Of a DNA stretch of 64,000 nucleotides, positions 25,301 to 37,200 are shown one piece after another (position 1 is the stretch's first letter; each line of letters starts with the position of its first letter). The notes below the pieces were generated by a model. The model saw nothing but the letters and a program-made list of their open reading frames with translations, did no database searches and was not told where the DNA came from. Source of the DNA: Siniperca chuatsi (Eukaryota > Chordata > Actinopteri > Centrarchiformes > Sinipercidae); the NCBI RefSeq assembly GCF_020085105.1, contig NC_058055.1:21681822-21745821 (forward strand), read 5' to 3'. The translations under genes were made by a program, and so were the position numbers.

Positions 25301-27442
25301 TTGAAAGCATTAATGGCTGTTGTAATTGTTCCTCCGGTCCATACTGGCCGTTAAGAGATCCTTCAACAATCAGGTGCCCGTTATGTACATTGAAACAGGT
25401 TTTCTTACTGTAATCATTCCTCCTGCTCGTACTGGCCATGAAGAGATCCCTTCCCCAAAATGTGTTATAAAGTTTATATGTAATGAAAAGAAGGCTGTAG
25501 CAGTCTGAGTTAGTGAAATCAAATGGGGATCTTCCAAAATGACAGTTTTCATAATATGAAATTCCCTCTTTGTGTTTTCACAGAATATACGGCATACAAT
25601 ACTATGAACATACTAAAAACACTGTTACTTTGGAAGATATCCACTTGATTGACAAACTCACACCGTTGAAGCCTCATGTTAGCTTCAGATAAACTTCAGA
25701 ATATATTTTTGCACAGAAGGAGGACTGTGGATTTTGAACCCGCATCACTTACATTGGAAGCACATTAAGGGGGATTCGGGATCTCTCCACAGCCAGTACA
25801 GACAGTATGTCGTAACACTAAGAGTCTACAGCCACACTAGCAGCTCTGTGAGGCTGTACTTAGACCCAGTGGTGCTTAGAGCTAAATGCTACTGTCAGTG
25901 CATGTTAGAATGCTAACACAGTCATATTGACAATAATACTAACTAACATGCTGATGTTATGTACTTTCAATGTTTACAGTATTCATCATCTTATTTTACT
26001 ATGTTAATCGTCTTGCTAATATTTGCTAATCAGCGCTAAACTACAGAGTACAGCTGAGGTTGATGGGAATGCCATTAGTTTTGCAGGTTTTAAACCTAAA
26101 GTTATTACAAAATGTTTGTACAAAATTTCATGGTAATCCATCCAATAGTCGTTTAGATATTTCAGTCTGGACCAAAGTGGTGGATTGACAGGCCAAGCGA
26201 GGCCATCCCTAGATGCTAGCGTGGCTAAAAACTGATGGGAAAAAAAAGACAAAGAAAAACACCAACAGTGACCATGAGATGTTTCAACCTAAAAAATCTC
26301 GGTCTGCCTGAGATGGCAGAGAACAGGGGCATGCTGTCATTTCTTTCAAAACAAAGCTGTTTACAGCGAGGTCTGTGGATTATCTAGAGCAGAGGTTTTC
26401 GTAGGAGAGTTGTAGGGAGGCGCAAAGGGAGAGATGTGAGGCAAAGACAGTGTGAGGTGAGGCTCGCTGATCAACACCAGATCAAGATCAACACACACAG
26501 CTCATGGAGGCAATTTAAAACCCTTAGCGCCCATTTGCCGCAATTTGCATCAAAATTCACACCTCTTTTTCGGGGTCACATCTGAACACACAGACATGAT
26601 GCACATATTTTTAGATTCTTTTTATAACTGCAGAACTTGCCTAAGAATCATCATGTTTTTATGTTTTCTTTGTTTTGGGTACACTGCAAACAGGAACTGC
26701 TAGTAGCTAACATACATTCCCGACATACTTTTAACGGTGTCAAAATGTAAATAAATATAGGCTAAAAAAATGGGGTGCAAAGTTGTAGTAGCATATTTCA
26801 CTGAATCCAAGGCAGCATTATACTTATACATATTCCTGTTTACGTCCCCCAAAGCATTATGGGAATACAATGAGCACCACAAACAAAATACCATTCAAAC
26901 CACTGCAGAAATATGACAGACAGATATCTCAAAACCTGGACAAATAAAACCAAAACTATGGATAGATAACATTAGAGGAAAGTGGTAAATATGTTTTTTT
27001 GTAATTTGGATGACCTGACCCTCTAAAGTTGCCCAAACTAAGTCTGTATACTGCAACTTTTAATCCTTAATGTTGCGTTGTGTCTCCAGGCATGACGTGC
27101 CAGGCGAGGAGTTCATACATCGGCAGTGAGATCAAGTGGGGCTACCGCTTCACACCAGTCCTGACACTAGAGGACGGCTTCTATGAGGTAGACTACAACA
27201 GCTTCCACGATATCTACGAAACCAACACACCCGCCTGCAGTGCCAGAGAGCTTGCTGACATGACCAGCCGCACCCACTTGCCTCTTACCTGGTCTCTGGC
27301 CAGTAAGCTGAGCCAGCAGGGGCTGCCAGAGTCTGAGCAGGAGGGTCAGGAGACCAAGACCAGCATGGACAACCAGGGGAAGAGCCAGCAGACTGAGAGG
27401 AACGGGGACATTGCCAACATAGAGAGTGAGTCCAAAGTGTGA
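22366..27442 (+). CDS. kcnj6: KCNJ6 / GIRK2 / Kir3.2, G-protein-gated inward rectifier K+ channel
   Basis: There are two coding exons: 22366-23263 (acceptor tag at 22340-22342; exon from 22343) and 27090-27442 (stop TGA). The split is phase 1 inside a Gly codon, giving 416 aa against 423 in human. The N-terminus MEQDVESP and the C-terminus ESESKV identify GIRK2 rather than GIRK1, 3 or 4. TM1 is about residues 75-100. The pore helix and filter TIGYG are at 136-140. TM2 is about 150-176, with Asn166 at the rectification position. The cytosolic Ig-like domain follows. The last residues SKV form a class I PDZ ligand, bound by SNX27 in mammals. Met 22366 is the first in-frame Met after the splice acceptor. 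Upstream codons in the exon are open (LKPPRIP), so a longer N-terminus from an earlier exon cannot be excluded. Confidence 0.96.
23566..23945 (-). repeat. gttagcatgctaac-family repeat, reverse copy
   Basis: It reads aatatctcaacaactattat, tttggtttatggccaaatac, then gtgttagcatgctgatgtta and ctgctagcatggctgtagac. This is the reverse complement of the 4365 and 25800 copies. It is non-coding. Confidence 0.7.
25800..26232 (+). repeat. gttagcatgctaac-family repeat, forward copy
   Basis: From agagtctacagccacactag to tagatgctagcgtggctaaa, it is continuous across the point where the 4365 copy is interrupted, so it serves as the intact reference. It contains aatccatccaatagtcgttt and gatatttcagtctggaccaa in sequence. 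Confidence 0.7.
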
Positions 27443-28290
27443 TAGAGGAAAGAAAGACGGCAAGTTTAAGGTCCATATGAGATTATTGTGTACTGTACGT
27501 CTCACCACACAAGCTTGTGGAGCACAGGTGAGAATTTGAGGTACTAAACAAGGACCAATGAGCACAGTAGACCAAGAATCCTTTCACCAAGAACCGCGTT
27601 TTCTCAGTGATTCACAGTAACCCCAAAAACAACAACACATCTAGACATGTGGCCCACCGCTGAACTGAAAACCCTCTGCGGCAAGTGCATGTTTCAAATA
27701 TAATGTGATGTCCTCCTGATGAGATTCCTATTATTTTTTCTATTAAGATATTCCTAGGGGCATTTGCATAAGTATTTTTGTATATACTATAAAATGTTTT
27801 GAATTCTTTGTTTTGTTGCAGTGTGAATATTTGACAGATGTTTGATACTAATCCCTTTAGGTTAGTTCTGTATATATTCTATGCCTTATTGTATGTATAA
27901 AGCTTTCGTTACTTGTTTTTCAGAAATATATTAGCATGTATAAACATTATCTGCAGTTAATTTATCTTGTATTGTGTATATACTCTATGATAATAATGTT
28001 ATAAGAAACACACACATCTCAATGGATGCAAACTCTAGTTGAAACCAATGACAAATACTTCCCCACATGATAAATGTTTGTTTAAGGTAGTACTACACGT
28101 CTACAATACAATTCCTCGAGAAGCCATGGTTTGCTGTTTACAGCTGAGTGACTTCCAACAATGGCCCTTTAAAACTGCATTTTGTCACTTTTGCACATTG
28201 GAGGCTTCTGGTGGAGAAAGTTCGTTGCTGTTTCAGTCTCCAGAAATCCTTCACATGTCACCTAACAGTATCAAAAATAAATAAACAGTA
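27443..28290 (+). other. kcnj6: Probable kcnj6 3'UTR
   Basis: The region is non-coding and A+T-rich. Overlapping AATAAA signals at 28276-28285 are the first strong poly(A) candidates after the stop codon, giving a 3'UTR of about 0.85 kb. A hAT-like MITE begins about 90 bp later (28381). Longer 3'UTRs, as in mammals, cannot be excluded. Confidence 0.45.
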
Positions 28291-28380
28291 AATTGCATAT
28301 TATGGACTTGATTTTTTTTCTGTCTACATGCAGAATTTTTTATGTGATTATATGAAATTTTCCTGATGGCACAAGTTTTT

Positions 28381-29462
28381 CAGTGGTGGACGAAGTACTC
28401 TGATCCTTTACTTAAGTTAAAGGACTAATACCACAGTGTAAAAATACTCCATTACAAGTAAAAGGCCTTCACACAAAATCCTAAATAAGTAAAAGCACAG
28501 ATGTATTATCAGCTAAATGTACTTAAAATATCAAAAGTAAAAGTATTTATTCCACTGTGACAGACATATTGTTATATCTGACATTATGAGATTGTTAATA
28601 CTGATGCCTTCATGTGTAAGCATCATTTTACTGTGGTAGCTGGTCGAGGCGGAGCTAGTTTTAACTTCTTAATATACAGTTAGTTTAGGTTACCAACCCA
28701 GGGCTCGAGTCCCTCCAAAGGGTCACAAGATAAATCTGAGGGGAGATGATTAATGGGAGAGGAAAGAAGAAGAAACAAAGTTCTGGTACACAAATTTGTA
28801 TTAATATTTTCGACTTTTCTCTAATCTTTGCTTTTTTGTGAATATCGGATCTTTGGTGGAACTTCTAACAACTCAAAAACAAGGACAAGGAGACACAACC
28901 ACACTCAATGTTAGGAGCCGCTGGTTTAATCTTTAAAGGGATCGTTCACCCCTTACTCTTACCGTAGTGCTAGTTACCTTGTTGTGAGCAGTTTCATGTA
29001 GGAACAATTTTCTTTGTACCGTTAGTTCCTACATGAAACCGCTCACAACAAGGTCTGTGGATTATCTTAAGTAACCGGGTCATGATTTCCGGAAAGAGAC
29101 ATTGCTGTTTTTTTGCCGCTTTGAGCACCACAAGCCGAGTGCCATATAGTCCCATTATATTCAAAAAAGGCAGACATCTCTGCAGCCGATATCTCCAAAA
29201 CTCGCCAACTCACACCAAAACAATCTAGATGGATAAATAGCACTACAGGTAAGAGGGAAAGTATGTATTTGTGATTTTGGGGTCAACTGTCCCTTTAACA
29301 ATGTGTTGTCTTTTTATAAGTTCATCATACCTTTTAAAATGTAAAATCTTAATATGAAACATAGTGGAGTAGAAGTACAAAATACTATAAAATGAAAATA
29401 CCCAAGTAAAGTACCTCAAAATTGTACTTAAGTACAGTACTTGAGTAAATGTACTTCTGCAG
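28381..29462. mobile_element. hAT-like MITE carrying two nested repeats
   Basis: It begins CAGTGGTGGACGAAGTA at 28381 and ends with cttaagtacagtacttgagt near 29462. Against the 21805 copy, it is interrupted first by an unrelated repeat (about 28690-28920, with agatgattaatgggagagga) and then by a MITE at 28933-29298. After this the family resumes as caatgtgttgtctttttata, matching caatacatcagttttataac in the intact copy. Confidence 0.65.
28933..29298. mobile_element. MITE with TIRs and an internal 29-bp stem-loop
   Basis: Ends are TTAAAGGGATCGTTCACC and the complement of GGTCAACTGTCCCTTTAA (about 15 of 18 paired). Inside, arms 28977-29005 and 29025-29053 are inverted complements at 28 of 29 positions around a 19-base loop. 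The right half contains aaccgggtcatgatttccgg and cacaccaaaacaatctagat. A second copy at about 44452-44790 has the same flanks. It is nested in the hAT-like MITE. Confidence 0.8.
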
Positions 29463-32400
29463 TCTTTGCTTTGTCATTCTCGACTTGACCACCAGATGGA
29501 GCTACAGTAAGGTGTTTTCACATCTTTGAATTAGGGTTGCATTTAAACACTGATAATGAGGACATTCATGGACTGATTATAAGACAATTGGCACAGTAGG
29601 GATGTAAAGAAATATAAATACATTATTTGGATATGAATAGATATGAAAAGCATCTACATTTTTGCAGTAATATTCGTACCAAAATGTAAACAAATAGGCT
29701 AAAGGCTAAAAACAGAAACGTGTAGTTTAGCATAGTATAGTAAGGGTAGTGTAGTATAGGGATTCAGATATTCCGCAAGGTTCATCGGTTTTCCCCAGAT
29801 TTGTTGCGCAGGATAAAGCATTACTGATGTTGCAGGTGTTGTTTTTACCTCATGATCAGTTATTGAAACCAGGCAAGCTGAAGTCTCAAAAGTGCAAAAT
29901 GGCCAAAAATGGATAAACTGTTCAGATGTTTGTCAATATCTTTCTCATCTTTTTCACCTCAGACCAACTCATTTTCCCATTATATACACAACCTATCATG
30001 CTGTGTGGCCCAATGCAGTTCTAACTTGAAATTTCCACCTTGTTCTATTGCCACTATTAATTTCTACCCAGACCATCAACAGCTACACAGCTATTATATA
30101 GACTTACTTACTTAGACATTTGTTATTTTGTATATTTAGTGAGCAGCTAAACATTTACATAAATGGAAGTGGAAAACAATTTAACACAGAAAATGAAGCA
30201 ATCTAGACGATTTAACACCCCTCATTTTGCATCTTTTCAGCAACAACCATCACTGCAAAGTTCTGCTGTCGGTTGAAAACTGCCCCTGAACTTGAGTATT
30301 TTGTTCATGCTGGAGATGAAGAGAGGCTGTCTAACTGCTGTCCAAAGCTTCCTGCCACACAAGATCCAAACTGACACTCCTCACCACAAATATTATACAA
30401 AGAAATACTATAGGACACCAAACAAAACATTATAGGAAACCTGTGAGCTTATAGGTCTTGGTATTAAACATATTTAAATTGCTTTAATGATCTTAAAGGG
30501 GAATTTACACATCAAAGTCAGCTTACAGGTCTTGAGGAGTACTACTGTATATGTTTAAAAAAGTTGAATAAAGCCTTTTAACATGTGTGACATATAAAGT
30601 TACATGAAGAGGGAGGTTTATGCCTCACGTACTGCTGATATAATAATTCACCATAATCCCGAGTTACTCCTCCCTTCCTGCAGAGCCTGCATTACCTGAC
30701 GGAGTCGTCATTTTCTTGACGGTCCAGTCATTATCCATGGAGAGATATGTCGAGGTTTCCTGCTGTGATTGGCTGCACTGATGGGACCTACATCGCAGCT
30801 CCATCAGGTAGATAAGGGATAAGGGAAGCATGGTGCAGGTGAACAGTGAGGTACTGTCCTTCAGTCGTAAGTTGAAACTTCGGGCTTTAATTCAGCAAAA
30901 TGCCGTCTGAATGAAGAAGAAGTCTATGAGAGGAGCAAGTCAAGAGTTCAAAGGCTACCAGCACCTGCATAAATGTGATGGGGATGAGGTGCTTCTGCAT
31001 TTGATATTTACTATCCTTCAGTCAAAATGTTTACATCATAATATACTGCAGCTTATAACATTACTCCTGTGCACGTCAAGACAATGTGATGCAGCCCACT
31101 GATTCGCATGGGATAGTGAAATGTATAGAAAGGGGTCCATGTTTTAACCTTGAAGTGAAAACTGTATCCCCATATGATGAGTCTTATGGTGTCCTACGTG
31201 GTGACGCAGGGCGCCCCTGCCGGTCTGATGACCCCAGACCCCTGACCTTGAGCCTGGCCCACAGCAATGTTAAAGAAGATGTCTGCACTGCTGATCTCCA
31301 GGATGAGACGGCTGTCAGAGACACAATATGACAACAGTCAGTGGAAAAAAAAGACTAAATTAATTCACATTTCCCTTTCTTCTTTATTTCACTCAAATGA
31401 AAAATGCAGCAATTATTATTTATATAATTTTCCAACAATTAGCATCATCCACCATTGGGCAGTCACCCACTTTTAACTGGTATTAATTATATTTCTAATT
31501 TTTTTAACCTGTTTCCAGACCAAATAATACCAGAAAACATTTTAAAAAATAAATTTCATTATGACAATTTGTAGATTTGTCATTAAACACTTAAAAAGTA
31601 TGAAATGTTTTTGTATCACAAACACAGCACCCAATTTCAGTCAGTCAGTTTCATAAATCTGCTTTATGAGAGTTTCTGGTAGCTTTTTATTTCACATTTC
31701 AGAATATGTTTGACAGATATTCTATATTTTTCTTATTGTTCTATATTTTTCTTATTGTCAACAAATCCCATGAATACTTTCTGACTCCCGTACCCCTGTC
31801 TGTGGCACTCAACCCATAAGTCCAGTGGTTTCTGAAGACGCAAATCTTTAAAAACAGGTCACAAATATATAGTTTCACTTTTTAAAACAGCTGGCCACTG
31901 TAGTTTTTGGCAATCGTTACTCAAATAGGAGTAAATAGTGCATTTGTTGGGGACTATTTTCAGCTGCGGATTAATACACATTTGGGGCTGAGTATTTTCA
32001 GCACTAGGATAGTGATGTGGGATCAATCCAAAATAAACTACATTGTAATGAAGGAACATGTCACCCAGTGCAACACTGATGTGTTTTCAATAATTTCTGG
32101 ACAACAATGGAGCTCTATGGCACAGAGGAGTAACATATATCAGGCTTTACACAGACAATACTTGTTAGTAGGATCAGTTTATTGTTGTTTTTGGTATTTT
32201 CAAGGGATTTGTTGACAAGAAGAAAAATACAGAATATCACCAGACTTATCCTTTAAGGTAACTTTCAATTAACTACTTTGCAACTGCAGTAAAAAAAAAA
32301 GGGCTATCTGCAGCCATAGCGCCATGCTAACCAGTCATGAGTCCAATCACATGGTCAATACACAGCCAATTATATGAGAGCTGATCAGGGTTTGGACTCT

Positions 32401-34255
32401 CTCTCCTCATTTAATTCAAAATAAAAGTGCACTGGTTTTTCAGATAACTAAAAATCAACAAGTTAGCTATAATCAACACAAAACCAAAATCAGTAGTCGG
32501 GCAGCAGTGTTTCAACAGGCAATCAGACAACACCCAATATTATACAGTACATCACATAATTACAAAATAAATCAATATCTAAAATACATTATTATTAGTA
32601 TTCTTTCATATAACATGCATATTACATTCTGATTCATTATAGAGGTGAATATGCAGAAAGCCAAAATACAGAAAATTCTAAAATCACAGTACGATGTTAA
32701 AACAGTGTGTTTATAAAAAATAAACTGAGAGAAAATGTGATCCAGAGTGGTTCTGTGTTTCCTCTAAATGTGTTACAGCTGGATTTCAGTTCACCAAACA
32801 GATACATAAACAGCTGCGGCACAAAATATTAAACACAGCAAAAAATGGGATTATATTGCTATATTAACAAGTCAAACTCACCTCAAACAGAAACACAAAA
32901 ACATCACTTATGGAAGTTTATACTTGCTGTAAAACCTGTTTTTTCTTTGCACTTAACCAGATGGCAGCTGATTTGATAACCATAAAGGCCCAGTCACACC
33001 AGGAGGCTTGGTGACTCCTCAAGTGAAATAAAAAAAGCCACACAAAGAGTGAAATGTATTATGTATTAAAGTCTTACTGAGCAGACAACTTTATCTTAAG
33101 TCTTTTCTAAAGACATTTGTACCTAACATTAGCATTTTAACGTTAGCAATATGTGGAAAAAATAGAGTAGGATCCAACTTAATGCATTAAATCAGCTAAT
33201 GTTAAAGATTAGGTTGTTGTATATGGTGATTTTGTGTTTGTCAAAAACCGTACCGTTACGTTTTTATCCTGAGCGGTAAGGAGTTAAAAAATACTAGTTA
33301 TAAAATACTAAAAATAATAGCTTTTTAATTTTAATTTTATGTATATGTTTTGAGGGCAGTATGATCAAACTAACAACACAAGAGAAGTTCATGTTTTCAG
33401 TTTCATTCCAGTGGATATATTATATTAGAATCTGTTTCACAAGACTTTGTATAGGCTAACTTAAATGTTAGCTTCTCCAACAGGTGAACATCACCTGCAC
33501 GTTACGTAACGTCCAGCAGCTAACATGCTAGCAGGCCAGAACATGCTAGCGTCAGTCACAATATCTCTGTGTTTTCTCTGTACTGTGCCATTTACTCCGT
33601 CTTGGCATTTTGTTCTCAGTGTTGTACATCGTACTGTCGAGTTACTGAAGACAGGAAAAATAAGCTCTCCGCGCTAGCTAGCTTGCTAACTAAGTTTACT
33701 CCGACAGAGGAGCTTTAATAAAAGTAAATGGTGCGACACAACTAATAAGCTATATTAGCTTATTGCTTATTGTTTTTAAAGGTCATTATAATGCTTTTCT
33801 TTGCCTTTGTAAAGCACTTTGAAATGCCTCTGTGTTTGTAATGTGCTATATATTTTAATGCTGCCTTGCCTTCCTCCATTTTGGACTCTCTGGCTCTCCA
33901 TTCCCTCAAAGGTCAACACCGTCCAGACAACTTGCTATTGGTCAACAGTGTGACTTCGCATGTGAAAGATGAAATTGACATGAAAGATTCGTGCAAATTT
34001 ATTTCGCCCCTACAAGCGAATCCAGTGATCTCTGCGATTTGATTGAAATTAAATGATTTCGCTGTTATAAATACTGGTGTAACCAGGTGTTTAAGGTGCA
34101 GAAGAAGCTCAGCAAGACGAGGCTCCAAACTATTCAGGATATTAGTGCATGTGGGATGTTACCATCAAACTCAAAACACAGGCAATGAGCTGACTTTTAA
34201 AAGCAGGAGTACCCTTGCTGTATGTGCAATGTTTTTCCTCCCTTTGTAGACTCCA
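29463..34255. other. Repeat-rich spacer between kcnj6 and rabgef1
   Basis: No supported gene was found. It includes a copy of the 10411 repeat family (from 30494), an unexplained GC-rich island at 31160-31335, a probable dispersed repeat at about 31925-32260 (ttcagctgcggattaataca), gctagcta-rich sequence at 33480-33700, and a LINE-tail-like ctttgtaaagcactttgaaa at 33805. The 3'UTR of rabgef1 should occupy its right end, but no clear minus-strand AATAAA was fixed. Confidence 0.45.
31160..31335. other. GC-rich island of unknown nature
   Basis: This 170-bp stretch is much richer in G+C than its neighbours and is open or nearly open in several frames. One minus-strand frame reads SDSRLILEISSADIFF and stops after GAPCVTT. 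No protein family was recognised, and no good splice sites bound a single frame. It could be a decayed exon, a conserved regulatory element or part of an unknown repeat. Confidence 0.3.
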
Positions 34256-37200
34256 CTACCCTGCGAACACCTGCGGCGTGAGGGGTGGTGGCAGGTTGTC
34301 ATTGTCCACGTTGTTGGCATCAATGGCAGAAACTGTGCGAGGCAGAATCTCTAGAGGGTATTTCTCCAGGATGTCGTGCACCTCCCGCTGTACCCCCTCG
34401 GGCCAGGAGAGGAGGTCGGCCTGCAGGCTCTGCGCAGCCTCCATCAGCGTCTCCTGCCGGCTGCTGAGGCCCGACAGCAGCTCCAGATTGTAGTTGAGCT
34501 GAGCCAGGACAGGGTTTGCGGCAGTCATGCCAAGTGCCGAACCAGTGTCTGGCCAGTCACCCTCGGAGCTGTTGAATCGCGGTGAAGCTTGGCCTGACAT
34601 GTAGCGCTCAAATTCCTCTGGGGAAAGGTTGAGAGACTGAGCGTCCAACTTCTCGATAAAAGCTGCTGCACAGCACTAAAAAACACACACAAAAAACCCC
34701 AAAACACATGAGACACTGAAAATGATGGCTAAGATTCTGACAGCAAGTTTACATCATCCTGAGTCATACGGAGCCAGATTGCCCCAGTATTAAAGGAATA
34801 GTTTGACATTTTAGGGAAATACTCTTATTTGCTTTCGCACGGAGAGTTAGAGAGGATGAGAGCATCTCATATCATATCTATTTGTTAAAATAAGGCTTAA
34901 GCCAGCAGCCAGTTAGCTTAGCTTAGCATAAAGACTGAAAATGGGGAAATAGCTAGCATGGCTCTGTCCAAAGGTAACCAGCATCTCTAAAGCTCACTAA
35001 TTAACATGTTATATCTTTGTGTCATGGTTTTGGGTTTGTGTTTAGTCATTTCCTGTTTTATTTTGAAATAGGCTCATTCCCTCATGTGTCTTTTAGTTTT
35101 GCTTCTTGTCTTTGATTGCTTTGATTGTTTTCACCTGTGTCTTGATCAGTTTCAGCTGTGTCTCGTTGTCTCTCCTAGCTGTGTGTATTTAAGTCTGTGT
35201 CTTTGTTTGTTTCTGTGTCAGATCATCTTTGAACCTGGTGTCAAGTGTCCTGGCCTTTGTGCCGCCTGGTTTCTTGGACTCATTGTTTGGCTTTTGTCTT
35301 CTCCCTTCTTGGACTTATTTGTCTGTTCGGACTGCTCTCCTGGTTTGTTGCCTGCCTGATTACCCCTGTAAGCAGTGTGAACTCCATTAATCCATTTATC
35401 TGCACCTACTCTGCCTCCTAGTCTGCGTTTGTGTCCCATTCCCTATTTCCTCCTGCTTGACACTAAATGTAACAGTTTGTTTAATATTTGTACAAAAATG
35501 AAAGCGTTAAAAACAACACTTCACCGTTCCACAGGGGGGGGTTATGTGCCGGATTGCATTTCCTTATTTTAAAACCATTGAAAACGTTGCTTCACGTCTT
35601 GAGTATTTTTCTACGACATGTAATATTCATGACTAAATCAGAATCAGAAATACTTTATTGATCCCCGAGGGGAAACTCTTTTGTTACAGCTGCTCACTAT
35701 CACGTCAATGCACACAGGAATAGAAGTACTAAGCAAATCAAAATATATTACAGCTAAGATAAATTAAGTACAAAGTGGATATAAGTATAAAAGCTAAAAT
35801 AAGTGTAAGTACAAAAGTGGATTTACAGGTTGTAAGATGTTTGAGAAAATACGTTTTCAGGGCCTTTACGCTGATGGCGTGTGTTTCTCGCTGTAGGTAG
35901 GTATTTCTATATGAATTTCAATTTTACAGATAAAGTTTAACTGTAGAGGGTTAACCCACACAGCTAGTTTGTAATTAGCTCCACATACAGTCCCACTGTG
36001 AAACTAGAGGCCTACAGCTCAAACTGGCTCTGACAAGGATTGAAGTCGGAGAAGAAAAAACAAAAAACAAACAGACCAGGTTGGTGAAGTAGTATCCATC
36101 CTCTCCGGTCATCAGCCTGCTGGGGTTGCAGAAGCGGGTGATGTACTGGATGTTGGACTGGAGTCGTGGAGGGTTAGCCTTGAGCACAATGTAAATGAGC
36201 GCTGGGAGAAAGTCGTCAGCTGAGGCCGGCTCATTCTTGGTGATCCTAATGGCACTGAAGATCTGTTTACTGCAGCGCGTGATGCATCCAAGTTTGTCCC
36301 GAGGAACCCTCTTCGAGTCCATCTCAATGACATCTGGAATAGACAATATACATACAAGTCAGGCACGTATCATCACTAAAATCAGTTTCCTGCAAAACCA
36401 TCACAGGGTCAGTTCACTCAAATTACAAAAATGTTTTATCACTGCTAAAGCTGATTGACAGAATTTTATTTTTTGTTTTGTTTTTTTTAGCAAAAGTCCC
36501 CAAATTCACTGGTTCCAGCTGCTCAAATGGAAATATTTACTTGTTTTCTTCGACCTATATGATAGTAAATTTAATATCTTTGGGTTTTGGACTGTTGGTT
36601 GGACAAAATAGGGAATTTGAAGATGTTAACTTGGGCTCTGAGAAACTGATGAGGATTTTATAGACCAAAATGAAAACACATAATTTGCATATTTATCGTA
36701 TTGTATCTAGCCATGCAGATAGTTTTGGTTTTATCTTGTTAAGATATCTCTCAGATTTCTGCCTCCACTCCAGTGGTGGGGTGTTTGTGGGTGAATAAGA
36801 GACATTGTACAGCACTTTGTTCTGCTCTAAAGTTACAATATATAAGCAAAGCCCCCATTTACAAACAATTCAAACTGCTTGGCACTATCATACAGGCCTT
36901 TCAGTTTGGAAAACTTTCCCAGTACAGCATTGGTCTTCACCACCTGCACCGCCTCTATACGGTGTTGTCAATTTAAACGTTTAGCTAGTTTTAGTTTTTT
37001 ATTTTTTGTCAATAGTGTTTTTTTTATTATTAAAAGGATGAAAAAAGGTCTTTGGGGAAATATCAGAAATGCTCCTTTTCGTCTCTGGCTGGAGGGGCGT
37101 GTCGGTGTTTGATCAGGCTGTTACACCATAGGATACGAGAGACAAAGTAAACAAAGTTGCACTGTAGCCTACATGTCACGGGCAGACAACATGTTGTTAG

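Larger units (their letters stand above)
23264..27089 (+). other. kcnj6 intron between coding exons
   Basis: A 3.8-kb intron with consensus gtgagt donor and tgtctccag acceptor. It contains two copies of the gttagcatgctaac repeat in opposite orientation (23566-23945 and 25800-26232). No exon-like conserved frame was found on either strand. Confidence 0.6.

Noticed and set aside
31086..31476. Overlapping plus-strand open frames over the GC-rich island
   Set aside because: All frames are open because of composition, and none shows a recognisable motif. Kept only as an unexplained island.
34215..34585. Plus-strand open frames opposite the last rabgef1 exon
   Set aside because: Antisense shadows of the GC-rich exon, whose minus frame is clearly conserved Rabex-5.
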